NCBI RefSeq assembly: GCF_014205055.1
Contig: NZ_JACHMS010000001.1
Location: 5,952,001 to 6,016,000 of the forward strand
Direction: 5' to 3'
Length of the DNA stretch: 64,000 bases
Source of the DNA: Streptomyces luteogriseus
GTDB lineage: Bacteria > Actinomycetota > Actinomycetes > Streptomycetales > Streptomycetaceae
Shown here: in pieces, positions 8,200 through 16,276 of the stretch
Layout of the letters: each line of letters begins with the position of its first letter
Numbering within the stretch: the first letter of the stretch is position 1
Translations under genes and position numbers: made by a program
The notes under the pieces: model-generated
What the model was told of the DNA's origin: nothing
Database searches by the model: none
What the model saw: only the letters and a program-made list of their open reading frames with translations

Positions 8200-10128
8200 T
8201 CAGTCCACCTCGGCCACCGCCTGCGCGAACTGCGCCTTGTACAGCCGAGCGTAGGCACCGTCCCCGGCCAGCAGCTCCTCGTGCGTGCCCTGCTCCACGA
8301 TCGACCCGTTCTCCATCACGAGGATCGTGTCGGCGTCCCGGATCGTCGACAACCGGTGCGCGATGACGAACGACGTGCGGCCGTGGGCGAGTTTCGCCAT
8401 GGCCTTCTGGATCAGCACCTCCGTGCGCGTGTCGACCGAACTCGTCGCCTCGTCCAGCACCAGGATCACCGGGTCGGACAGGAACGCCCGGGCGATGGTG
8501 ATCAGCTGCTTCTCTCCCGCGCTGACCCCCGTCCCCTCGTCGTCGATCACCGTGTCGTACCCGTCCGGCAGCGTCCGCACGAACCGGTCCGCGTGCGCGG
8601 CGCGGGCCGCCTCCTCGATCTCCCCGCGGGTCACCTCCCGGGACGCTCCGTACGCGATGTTCTCCGCGATCGTGCCGCCGAACAGCCAGGTGTCCTGGAG
8701 CACCATGCCGATCCCGGCCCGCAGTTCGTCCCGGGACATCCGCGCGATGTCGACGCCGTCGAGGGTGATGCGCCCACCGGTGACGTCGTAGAACCGCATC
8801 AGCAGGTTCACCAGGGTCGTCTTGCCGGCACCCGTGGGGCCGACGATGGCGACCGTGTGCCCCGGCTCGACCTTCAGCGACAGGTCCTCGATGAGCGGCT
8901 TGTCGGGGTCGTAGCGGAACGACACGTGCTCCAGCGCCACCTGCCCGCGCAGCTCCTCGGGCCGTACGCCCGGCACCGGATCGGCGCCCTGCTCCTCCGC
9001 GTCGAGCAGCTCGAAGACCCGCTCCGCCGAGGCGACACCCGACTGCACCAGGTTCGCCATGGACGCGACCTGCGTCAGCGGCATCGAGAACTGCCGCGAG
9101 TACTGGATGAAGGCCTGCACATCGCCGATCGACAGCGTGCCGGAGGCCACCCGCAGCCCGCCGACCACCGCGACCAGCACGTAGTTGAGGTTCGACACGA
9201 ACATCATCAGCGGCTGCATGACCCCGCTGTTGAACTGCGCCTTGAACCCCGCCTCGTACAGCGCGTCGTTCTGCTCGGCGAACTGCTGCGCCGACTCCTC
9301 CTGCCGCCCGAACACCTTCACCAGGGCGTGCCCGGTGTACATCTCCTCGATGTGCGCGTTCAACTGCCCCGTGGAGCGCCACTGCTGCACGAAGTGCGGC
9401 TGCGACCGCTTGCCCACCCGTGTGGCCACGACGAACGACAGCGGCACGGTCACCAGCGCGACCAGCGCGAGGATCCAGGAGACGTAGAACATCATGGCGA
9501 GCACGCCGATGATGGTCAGCACCGAGTTGATGAGCTGCCCCATCGACTGCTGGAGCGTCTGCCCGATGTTGTCGATGTCGTTGGTCGCCCGGGACAGCAC
9601 CTCACCGCGCTGGCGCTGGTCGAAGTACGACAGCGGCAGCCGCGACAGCTTCGTCTGGACGTCCTCACGCATCCGGAACATGGTCCGGTTCACGGCCCGG
9701 TTCACCAGCCGTGTCGCCACCGCCATCAGCAGTCCGGCCACCGTGAACACACCCAGCGCCAGCAGCAGCACATGGCCGACGGCCGTGAAGTCGATGCCCT
9801 CGCCCGGGGTGAAGTCGGTGCTGCGCAGCATGTCGGCGACGTCACCGTCCCCGCGCTGTCGCATCGAGTCGAGGACCTGCTCCTTGGTCGCCCCCTCCGG
9901 CATGCCGCGCCCGACGATGCCCGAGAAGACCAGGTCGGTCGCCTTGCCGAGGATCTTCGGCCCGACGACGTTCAGGCCGACGCTGAGCACCACGCACAGC
10001 AGCAGCACGTAGATGGTCACGCGCTCCGGCCGGAACTGCGCGACGAGCCGTTTGCCCGACCCCTTGAAGTCCAGCGAGCGAGAATCGGGGCCGCCCCCGG
10101 CCATCATCCGCCCCATCGGCCCCGCCAT
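8200..10128 (-). CDS. ABC exporter subunit with canonical ATPase motifs (TMD-NBD half-transporter)
   Basis: 642 residues: a Met/Gly-rich lead, six membrane helices (about residues 30-370), then an ATPase domain. Walker A is GPTGAGKTT (about 426), Walker B is VILVLDEATSSVD with the catalytic Glu (about 554), and the switch His is intact in FVIAHRLSTI (about 591). The signature motif is degenerate, VSAGEKQ instead of LSGGQ. It follows its partner with a TGATG stop/start overlap at 10126-10130, so translation is coupled and a heterodimer is expected. Such pairs export drugs or lipids; the substrate cannot be read from sequence. Confidence 0.92.
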   Translation of the reverse strand: MAGPMGRMMAGGGPDSRSLDFKGSGKRLVAQFRPERVTIYVLLLCVVLSVGLNVVGPKILGKATDLVFSGIVGRGMPEGATKEQVLDSMRQRGDGDVADMLRSTDFTPGEGIDFTAVGHVLLLALGVFTVAGLLMAVATRLVNRAVNRTMFRMREDVQTKLSRLPLSYFDQRQRGEVLSRATNDIDNIGQTLQQSMGQLINSVLTIIGVLAMMFYVSWILALVALVTVPLSFVVATRVGKRSQPHFVQQWRSTGQLNAHIEEMYTGHALVKVFGRQEESAQQFAEQNDALYEAGFKAQFNSGVMQPLMMFVSNLNYVLVAVVGGLRVASGTLSIGDVQAFIQYSRQFSMPLTQVASMANLVQSGVASAERVFELLDAEEQGADPVPGVRPEELRGQVALEHVSFRYDPDKPLIEDLSLKVEPGHTVAIVGPTGAGKTTLVNLLMRFYDVTGGRITLDGVDIARMSRDELRAGIGMVLQDTWLFGGTIAENIAYGASREVTRGEIEEAARAAHADRFVRTLPDGYDTVIDDEGTGVSAGEKQLITIARAFLSDPVILVLDEATSSVDTRTEVLIQKAMAKLAHGRTSFVIAHRLSTIRDADTILVMENGSIVEQGTHEELLAGDGAYARLYKAQFAQAVAEVD

Positions 10129-11861
10129 CAGGCAGCCTCCGCTTCCGTCAGCTGGGAGAGCACGATCTCCCGGTAGGTCTCGTTGTCCGCCATCAGCTCG
10201 TGGTGCCGGCCGGTGCCGACGACCCGGCCCTCGTCGAGGACGACGATCCGGTCGGCGTCCCGGATGGTCGCCACCCGCTGCGCGACGATCACCACGGTCG
10301 CCTCGGAGGTCTCCTGTGTGAGCGCGGCCCGCAGCGCGGCGTCCGTGGCGTAGTCGAGCGCGGAGAACGAGTCGTCGAAGAGGTAGATCTCGGGCCGCTG
10401 CACCAGCGTCCGGGCGATCGCGAGCCGTTGGCGCTGCCCCCCGGAGACGTTCGTCCCGCCCTGCGCGATCGGCGAGTCGAGACCGTTCTCCAGCCGCTCC
10501 ACGAAGTCCTTGGCCTGCGCCACCTCCAGCGCGTGCCACAGCTCCTCGTCGGTGGCGTCCGGGTTGCCGTAGCGCAGGTTGGTCGCCACGGTCCCCGCGA
10601 ACAGGTACGGCTTCTGCGGCACCATCCCGACGGTCTTCGCGAGCAGCTTCGGGTCGATCTCCGCCACCTCGACACCGTCGACGAGCACCTGTCCCTCGGT
10701 CACGTCGAACAGCCGAGGGACCAGCCCGAGCAGCGTGGACTTGCCGCTGCCGGTCGAGCCGATGACGGCGGTCGTCTCACCCGGCCTGGCCACCAGATCG
10801 ACGGCCCGCAGCACCGGCTCCTCGGCACCCGGATAGCGGAAGCCCGCCCCACGGATCTCCAGATGCCCGTGCCGGCGCAGCTCCCGCACCGGCGCGGACG
10901 GCGGCACGACGCTGGAGGAGGTGTCCAGCACCTCCTGGATGCGCTCGGCGCACACCTCCGCGCGCGGCACCATCATGAACATGAAGGTGGCCATCATCAC
11001 GGACATGACGATCTGCATCAGATAGGCCAGGAACGCCGTCAGGTCGCCGATCTGCATCCCGCCGCTGTCGATCCGGTGCGCACCGAACCACACCACGGCG
11101 ATCGACGACAGGTTCACCACCGTCATGACGATCGGGAACATCAGCGCGAGCAGATTGCCGGTGCCCAGCGCGAAGTCGGTGAGATCGGTGTTGGCCTTCC
11201 GGAAGCGCTGCTGCTCGTACTCGTCCCGGACGAAGGCGCGGATCACGCGGTTGCCGGTGATCTGCTCGCGCAGCACCCGGTTCACCGAGTCCAGCCGCTC
11301 CTGCATCGACCGGAACAGCGGCCGCAGCCGCCGCACGATCAACGTCACGCAGATGCCCAGCACCGGTACGACGGCCACCAGCACCCCGGACAGCGGCACG
11401 TCGAGACCGAGCGCGAGCACGATGCCGCCCACGCACATGATCGGCGCCGACACCAGCAGCGTGAACGTCATCAGCGCCAGCATCTGCACCTGCTGGACGT
11501 CGTTCGTCGTCCGGGTGATCAGCGACGGCGCCCCGAAGTGACCGACCTCACGCGCGGAGAACGACTGCACCCGGTCGAACACGGACGCCCGCAGGTCCCG
11601 CCCCAGCGCCGACGCCGTACGGGCGCCGTAGTAGACGGCGCCGATGTTGCACACGACCTGGACCAGCGAGATGCCGATCATCAGGCCGCCGTAGCCCAGG
11701 ATGTAGCCGGTGTCGCCGTTCACGACACCCTGGTCGATGATGTCCGCGTTCAGCGTGGGCAGGTAGAGCGTGGCGCAGGTCTGCAGGAACTGCAGCAGCA
11801 CCAGGAGAGCGATGGGTCTCTTGTAGGGCCTGAGACAGGTCCGCAGAAGTCGTATGAGCAC
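10128..11861 (-). CDS. ABC exporter subunit with degenerate ATPase motifs (TMD-NBD half-transporter)
   Basis: 577 residues, six membrane helices (about residues 18-310) then an ATPase domain. Walker A (GSTGSGKST, about 372) and the signature (VSGGQRQR, about 472) are normal. The Walker B region reads IYLFDDSFSALD, with Asp in place of the catalytic Glu, and the switch region reads VVIVAQRVATI, with Gln in place of His. This is the pattern of the degenerate half of heterodimeric exporters. First gene of a two-gene operon; its promoter should lie in the 110 bp before the FGGY gene end. Confidence 0.92.
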   Translation of the reverse strand: MLIRLLRTCLRPYKRPIALLVLLQFLQTCATLYLPTLNADIIDQGVVNGDTGYILGYGGLMIGISLVQVVCNIGAVYYGARTASALGRDLRASVFDRVQSFSAREVGHFGAPSLITRTTNDVQQVQMLALMTFTLLVSAPIMCVGGIVLALGLDVPLSGVLVAVVPVLGICVTLIVRRLRPLFRSMQERLDSVNRVLREQITGNRVIRAFVRDEYEQQRFRKANTDLTDFALGTGNLLALMFPIVMTVVNLSSIAVVWFGAHRIDSGGMQIGDLTAFLAYLMQIVMSVMMATFMFMMVPRAEVCAERIQEVLDTSSSVVPPSAPVRELRRHGHLEIRGAGFRYPGAEEPVLRAVDLVARPGETTAVIGSTGSGKSTLLGLVPRLFDVTEGQVLVDGVEVAEIDPKLLAKTVGMVPQKPYLFAGTVATNLRYGNPDATDEELWHALEVAQAKDFVERLENGLDSPIAQGGTNVSGGQRQRLAIARTLVQRPEIYLFDDSFSALDYATDAALRAALTQETSEATVVIVAQRVATIRDADRIVVLDEGRVVGTGRHHELMADNETYREIVLSQLTEAEAA

Positions 11862-11971
11862 GCTGCTTCTCTCGGAGTGGACGACGGGGCGAGTGGTTGC
11901 CCCTGGCCCCTATCGTCGAACACTCCACCCGCGTTACCTCAACCGAATTACCCCAACGGACGGTCAAGCCC

Positions 11972-13420
11972 TCACAGGGCGCCCGGGTGCGTCTGCTCCC
12001 GCACCGCGACGAACTGCTGCCGCACCGCCTGCCCCACGGCCAGCTCGTCCCCGGGCTCCAGCACCTGCGCCACCGCGCCCTGCCAGGCCGGCGGATTGCG
12101 CACGTCGAGCGTGCCCTGCGACGCGCCGAGCGCCCAGGCCGCCTGGCGGGCGGCGCCGATCGCCGCGTAGTCCGCGGGCTGGGGCACCACGACCTGCGTC
12201 CCGAACAGCGCGGGCGCGGCGGCCTGCACGGCGGGCAGTTCGGCGGCCGGCCCGAGCAGGAACACCCGCCGCACCTCCACACCCCGGCCGCGCAGCACGT
12301 CCAGCGCGTCCGCGAGCCCGCACAGCATCCCCTCGAACGCCGCCCGCGCCAGATGCTCCGCCTTCATCGACTCGCGCCTGAGCCCGGCGAGCGTCCCGGC
12401 GGTGTGCGGCAGGTTCGGCGTCCGCTCACCCTCCAGATAGGGCAGCAGCACCAGCCCGTGCGACCCGGGCGTCGACTTCATCGCGAGATCGGACAGACTC
12501 TCCAGATCCGGCAGCCCCAGCAGCTCGGCGGCCCCGCGCAGTGTCCGTACGGCGTTGAGCGTGGTGACGACGGGCAGGTGCATGCCGGTCGCGTCCGCGA
12601 GCGCGGTGATCATCCCGGACCCGTCGACCAGAGCCTCGGGGTGCACGGCCATCACGGACCCGGACGCGCCCAGGGACACCACCGCGTCGCCGAGGCCGAT
12701 GCCGAGACCGAACGCCGCCGCCATGGTCTCGCCGGTCCCCACGGAGATCAGCAGCCCCTCCGGCGTCGTACCGGCCGCGTCGGCCGGGCCGATCACCTCC
12801 GGCAGCATCACCTGGTGCCCGAGCGCCAGCTCGACGAGGTCGGGCCGGTAGCCGCCGCTCGCCGCCGACCAGTAGCCGGTGCCGGACGCCCCGCCCCGGT
12901 CGGTGGTTCTCCGTACCGGCCGGCCCAGCAGCTGCCACACCAGCCAGTCGTGCGCCTGGAGGAGGATCGCGGTGCGCTGGGCGTTCTCCGGCTCGGTCCG
13001 GGCCAGCCAGCGCAGCTTCGTGATCGGCTGCGCGGCCTGCGGCACACAGCCCACCGCCTGCGCCCACGCCTCACGCCCGCCGAGCGCGTCGACCAGATCG
13101 GCCGCGGCGACCTGCGTGCGCTTGTCGTTGCCGACCATCGCGGGCCGCACGGTGTTGCCCTGCGCGTCCAGCGGTACGACGGCGTTCTGCTGCGCCGAGA
13201 CGCCGATCGCCTGCACGCCCTCCAGCAGCCCGCCGCCCGCGGCTTCGCCCAGGGAGAGCAGCCAGGCCTGCGGATCGACGTCCGACGGCCGGCCGCCGCC
13301 CTCGGGGCCTTCCACCGGATGCTGCGCATATCCCTGCCTGAGCACGGCTCCGGAGTCCGTGTCACAGACGACGATACGAGTGAAATCGGGTGAACTGTCC
13401 AACCCGGCGACTATCCCCAT
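11972..13420 (-). CDS. FGGY-family carbohydrate kinase-like protein (annotated type: xylulokinase)
   Basis: 482 residues with overall FGGY architecture: VPLDAQGN then GNDKRT, AHDWLVWQLLGRP near residue 157, and C-terminal VSLGASGSVMAVHP and LPYLEGERTPNLPHTAGTLAGL. Two active-site motifs depart from the family. The phosphate loop after Asp8 reads DSSPDFTR where DxGTxSxK is expected. The segment that is SDASGT in E. coli XylB reads GGASGT (residues 176-181), placing Gly177 at the catalytic Asp. It may be a poor or inactive kinase. An upstream TTG at 13426 is possible, but the ATG at 13420 begins the family's usual MGIVAG. Confidence 0.8.
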   Translation of the reverse strand: MGIVAGLDSSPDFTRIVVCDTDSGAVLRQGYAQHPVEGPEGGGRPSDVDPQAWLLSLGEAAGGGLLEGVQAIGVSAQQNAVVPLDAQGNTVRPAMVGNDKRTQVAAADLVDALGGREAWAQAVGCVPQAAQPITKLRWLARTEPENAQRTAILLQAHDWLVWQLLGRPVRRTTDRGGASGTGYWSAASGGYRPDLVELALGHQVMLPEVIGPADAAGTTPEGLLISVGTGETMAAAFGLGIGLGDAVVSLGASGSVMAVHPEALVDGSGMITALADATGMHLPVVTTLNAVRTLRGAAELLGLPDLESLSDLAMKSTPGSHGLVLLPYLEGERTPNLPHTAGTLAGLRRESMKAEHLARAAFEGMLCGLADALDVLRGRGVEVRRVFLLGPAAELPAVQAAAPALFGTQVVVPQPADYAAIGAARQAAWALGASQGTLDVRNPPAWQGAVAQVLEPGDELAVGQAVRQQFVAVREQTHPGAL

Positions 13421-13504
13421 GGCCAAAATTCTGCCGTACCGCTGTGCCGGCTTGGGCCGTGGGCGCCGTCGGGGTTCTCGTCAGGGGCCGGCTGCGGGGC
13501 CGTC

Positions 13505-13570
13505 GTGGCTGGTCGCGCCCACGCGGCGGAGCCGTACATCGATGCAGCCCCGCGCCCCTTTCTCAGGGGC
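13505..13570. repeat. Dispersed repeat, long inverted variant
   Basis: Read on the minus strand this is the same family as 1986-2011 and 8123-8148, but with an insert between the GGGGCGCGGGGCT half and the CGCGACCAGCCAC half. It lies between the FGGY kinase and the YtxH-like gene and contains the left arm of the hairpin at 13547-13577. Confidence 0.6.
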
Positions 13571-13577
13571 CCGGGGC
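13547..13577 (-). terminator. Hairpin downstream of the YtxH-like gene
   Basis: GCCCCGCGCCCCT (13547-13559) pairs with AGGGGCCCGGGGC (13565-13577) with one C/C mismatch and a 5-nt loop, 18 bp past the stop of the YtxH-like gene and before the FGGY gene. Confidence 0.55.
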
Positions 13578-13594
13578 CGCTCGGCATCAGAAGG

Positions 13595-13900
13595 TCAGGT
13601 ATTGCTCGTGCCCCAGTCGTCCTCGCCGCCGTTGTGGGTGGCTCGGTCGCGGAGGTGGCGGACGCGTTCCGCCACCGAGTCGGGGACACGGTCGCCGACC
13701 TTGTCGCTCACCACGTGGTACGCCTTGCCGGCGAACTCACGGCCCTGGTGGGCCGCCGTCTCGGCGGTGTTGCGGACGGCGGGGTTCTGAGCGAACTGCC
13801 GGGCTGACTTCTTGAGCTGCTCGTAGCGCTCGCGTCCGGCCCTCGTGCCCAGCACGTAACCCAGGACGACTCCGGCGACGAACGTGAGCCGGTAACGCAT
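13595..13900 (-). CDS. Small YtxH-like membrane-anchored protein
   Basis: 101 residues. A short N-terminal hydrophobic segment with glycine zipper spacing (LTFVAGVVLGYVLGTRAGRE) is followed by amphipathic helix (RYEQLKKSARQFAQNP) and a charged tail. This matches the YtxH-like general-stress family in outline; function is unknown. The ATG at 13900 is chosen over a GTG at 13909 because AAGGAAAGG is correctly spaced only for the ATG. Confidence 0.75.
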   Translation of the reverse strand: MRYRLTFVAGVVLGYVLGTRAGRERYEQLKKSARQFAQNPAVRNTAETAAHQGREFAGKAYHVVSDKVGDRVPDSVAERVRHLRDRATHNGGEDDWGTSNT

Positions 13901-14060
13901 GGCGGCCACCCTTTCCTTGCGTAGGTCTCCGGTGCGGCGTCGGTGCCGGGGAGTACCGATTGGCGGAGCACCCCCCTGCTTGCGCTAATGTATGTGTCGC
14001 AGCGAACGCGCGCCCCCTGGCGGATACCCAGGTAGGTACGTTCGATGCAATACGAGACCT

Positions 14061-14133
14061 TCCTCGGTAGCTCAATTGGCAGAGCAGCCGGCTGTTAACC
14101 GGCAGGTTACTGGTTCGAGTCCAGTCCGGGGAG
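14061..14133 (+). tRNA. tRNA-Asn (GTT), copy 1
   Basis: 73 nt with a full cloverleaf. Acceptor TCCTCGG pairs with CCGGGGA, the anticodon loop CTGTTAA holds GTT, and the T arm is GGTTCGAGTCC. CCA is not encoded. Copy 2 begins 6 bp downstream. Confidence 0.97.
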
Positions 14134-14138
14134 CTCGG

Positions 14139-14211
14139 TCCTCCGTAGCTCAATTGGCAGAGCAGCCGGCTGTTAACCGGCAGGTTACTGGTTCGAGTCC
14201 AGTCGGGGGAG
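14139..14211 (+). tRNA. tRNA-Asn (GTT), copy 2
   Basis: 73 nt, identical to copy 1 except in the acceptor stem, which is TCCTCCG with CGGGGGA. The G-C pair at position 6 of copy 1 is a C-G pair here, so pairing is kept. A strong intrinsic terminator follows 12 bp downstream. Confidence 0.97.
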
Positions 14212-14222
14212 CAGGATGAACG

Positions 14223-14247
14223 AGGACCCCTCTCAGGGGTCCTTTTT
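14223..14247 (+). terminator. Intrinsic terminator after the tRNA-Asn pair
   Basis: AGGACCCCT (14223-14231) and AGGGGTCCT (14235-14243) form a perfect 9-bp stem with a 3-nt loop, followed directly by TTTT. It is the clearest rho-independent terminator in the window. Confidence 0.9.
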
Positions 14248-14401
14248 CATGTCCGAACCGCTGTCCCGGGAACCGCGCGGCACCCGGCGCAGTCCTCAAG
14301 GTCACGTAGGCCGTGCGAAGCCGCCCAGCCGAAGCAGGAGATCGTATGAGCGGCTATGCTGCGGCAGACGGCGCGCACACATGTACGCGACACGCCGCTA
14401 T

Positions 14402-14475
14402 GGGGCGGTAGCTCAGCCGGTTAGAGCAGCGGACTCATAATCCGTCGGCCGTGGGTTCGAGTCCCACCCGCCCCA
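14402..14475 (+). tRNA. tRNA with CAT anticodon (elongator Met, or Ile2)
   Basis: 74 nt. Acceptor GGGGCGG pairs with CCGCCCC, the discriminator is A, the anticodon loop is CTCATAA, and CCA is not encoded. The first acceptor pair is G-C, which argues against initiator Met. A CAT anticodon serves either elongator Met or, after lysidine modification by TilS, Ile for AUA codons; the sequence alone does not settle which. Confidence 0.93.
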
Positions 14476-15063
14476 CCTGTGCAGGTCTGTGACCTGCGGA
14501 AACGTCTCAGTGGGCGTGCGGGTTCGGGACTTTGGGCGAACGGACTGAATCCGCCGCTCGTGAGTTCAACCGCGTTGTCATCATGGTTGGTTGCCGCAGC
14601 AGCCGCGCAGGCGTATCAGCCCGCTGCCGGGGCACGCCGCCGTAGGTGGGCTGGGTGAGCGGTCTCCGGTCGCCCTGGGTGTGGTGCGGGCCGACAGCCA
14701 GGAGCGTGCACGGCGCGTGTGGTCGGCGACATGGGGCGCCCGGTGCACCGATCTGCTCGTTCTGCGTGACGGCCGGTGATCCGAGCTCTCCCGGCAGGGG
14801 CGCCGATCCATGGACGAACCGTCCGCTCCCCGCTCCTGCACTCCGCATGACGCGCATCCTCCGCTGCGACGAAGCCTTGCGTCTGACTCCTCAGTTCGGT
14901 AGTCGACGTGGTGGCCCTCCGGACACGGCGCGACGCACTCGCCGAGGACGGTGACGTGGCCGGGGTCCTGGGGTCGGGCCATGGTGGCTGTCTGCCTCTC
15001 TCGGAAGAGCGCGGGTGACGAGGGGCACCGGGCCCGTGGCCTGATGCAGCCCATGCGCAGGTA
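14476..15063. other. Gene-poor stretch between the tRNA cluster and the fructan operon
   Basis: About 590 bp with no convincing gene. Third-position G/C bias is lost in all frames over most of it. The exception is a minus-strand stretch, 14890-14982, starting with an ATG at 14982 preceded by GAGAGG (MARPQDPGHVTVLGECVAPC); its first 30 or so codons look like normal Streptomyces coding DNA, after which the bias collapses. It may be the broken front of a lost gene. The right end carries the regulator's promoter. Confidence 0.45.
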
Positions 15064-15093
15064 TTGACATGCCGCTCAAGGCGGACGTAACTT
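15064..15093 (+). promoter_or_regulatory. Sigma-70-type promoter of the LacI regulator / fructan operon
   Basis: A perfect TTGACA -35 at 15064-15069 is followed 18 bp later by TAACTT at 15088-15093 (fits TANNNT). The predicted start, near 15100, is just before a 12-bp palindrome and about 80 nt before the regulator's GTG. Confidence 0.6.
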
Positions 15094-15109
15094 CCCTGCC
15101 ACACGGAAG

Positions 15110-15121
15110 TAACGCGCGTTA
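15110..15121. promoter_or_regulatory. Candidate LacI-family operator
   Basis: TAACGCGCGTTA is a perfect 12-bp palindrome with the central CG step preferred by LacI-family regulators. It sits about 10 bp after the predicted transcription start, where a bound repressor would block the regulator gene and the operon behind it. No second copy was seen before the other operon genes. Confidence 0.6.
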
Positions 15122-15179
15122 TTAAAGCGCGAAACCGGAGGCGGTGTCTCGGCCCCCGGTCGGGCGAAAGGGACTGGAA

Positions 15180-16202
15180 GTGGCCACGAACAAGTCGCAG
15201 CGCGTCACCATGAGCGATGTGGCGCGCCATGCGGGCGTCTCGCGGACCACGGTCTCCTTCGTCCTCAACGACAAGCCCGGTGCCGCCATCCCCGACGAGA
15301 CCCGTCGGCGGATCCTGGACGCGATAGACGAGCTCGGCTACCGGCCCAACGCCGGGGCGCGGGCACTGGCCGCGAACCGCAGCGGGTGGTTCGGACTGAT
15401 CACCGAGATCGTGACCGGCCCTTTCGCGGCCGAGGTGATCACGGGCGCGCAGAGCCGCGCCTGGGGTGACCGGAGGTTCCTGCTGATCGCCGCGAGCGAG
15501 GGCGACCCCGCCCAGGAGGCCGCCGCGCTCGACCAGATGCTGGAGCACCGCGTGGAGGGGCTCCTGTACGCCACGACCTGGCATCGGGCCGTCACGCTCC
15601 CCAAAGCCGTCCGCGAGGTGCCGACCGTGCTCGTCAACTGCTATGACGCGGAAGGGGAGCTGCCGTGCATCCTGCCCGACGAGGAGTCGGGGGGACACCG
15701 GGCGACCCGACGGCTCCTCGACGCCGGTCACACCCGTATCGGGTTCATCAACCTCGACCCGGCGATCCCGGCCGCCATCGGCCGGCGCGAGGGGTACGAA
15801 CGTGCCCTGCGCGAAGCCGGGATCACCCCCGACCCCTCCCTCGTCATCCCCGGCTGGGCCACCGCCGACGGCGCCTACACCGCCGCCTGTGAGCTGCTGG
15901 ACCGTCCGGCCGCAGTCCGGCCGACCGCGCTGTTCTGCGGAAACGACCGGATGGCGATGGGTGCGTACGACGCGATCAAGGAACGTGGGCTGCGTATCCC
16001 GCACGACGTGGCCGTGGTGGGGTTCGACAACCAGGAACTCATCGCCGCCTATCTGCGGCCGAAGCTGACGACGCTCGCCCTGCCCTTCGAGGCCATGGGC
16101 ACCAAGGGCGTCGACATGCTCGCCGCTCTCGCAGCGGGGCAGTCGCTCGACACCCACCGGGTGACGGTCGACTGCCCGCTGCTCGAACGCTCGTCGGTCT
16201 GA
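15180..16202 (+). CDS. LacI-family transcriptional regulator of the fructan operon
   Basis: 340 residues. The N-terminal helix-turn-helix is VTMSDVARHAGVSRTTVSFVLND, followed by the hinge helix (DELGYRPNAGARALAANRS). The rest is a periplasmic-binding-protein-like sugar sensor ending GFDNQELIAAYLRPKLTTLALP. Expected ligand is a fructose or fructo-oligosaccharide derivative, inferred from the two GH32 genes downstream. The GTG at 15180 has GAAAGGGA before it; a GTG at 15144 has GGAGG too close to work. The operator at 15110 suggests autorepression. The transporter operon starts 74 bp downstream on the same strand. Confidence 0.92.
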   Translation: MATNKSQRVTMSDVARHAGVSRTTVSFVLNDKPGAAIPDETRRRILDAIDELGYRPNAGARALAANRSGWFGLITEIVTGPFAAEVITGAQSRAWGDRRFLLIAASEGDPAQEAAALDQMLEHRVEGLLYATTWHRAVTLPKAVREVPTVLVNCYDAEGELPCILPDEESGGHRATRRLLDAGHTRIGFINLDPAIPAAIGRREGYERALREAGITPDPSLVIPGWATADGAYTAACELLDRPAAVRPTALFCGNDRMAMGAYDAIKERGLRIPHDVAVVGFDNQELIAAYLRPKLTTLALPFEAMGTKGVDMLAALAAGQSLDTHRVTVDCPLLERSSV

Positions 16203-16276
16203 CCGCTAATCAGTCCGCCGAGGAATCCCATCCCCGTCTTCGCCCTGTGTGTTGAAGAGAGGAAAGAGTCTCCATT

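Noticed and set aside
14402..14475. Initiator tRNA-Met
   Set aside because: Position 1-72 is a G-C pair, not the mismatch of bacterial initiators, and the anticodon stem lacks the three G-C pairs of initiators.
14061..14475. Prophage or integrative element at the tRNA cluster
   Set aside because: There is no integrase, no phage gene and no visible duplicated tRNA 3' end in the next 12 kb. An inserted sugar operon remains possible but without sign of its mechanism.
14616..16157. A 513-codon minus-strand open frame across the LacI regulator
   Set aside because: It is antisense to a clear LacI-family gene; its open state comes from the high G+C content, and its protein has no recognisable motif.
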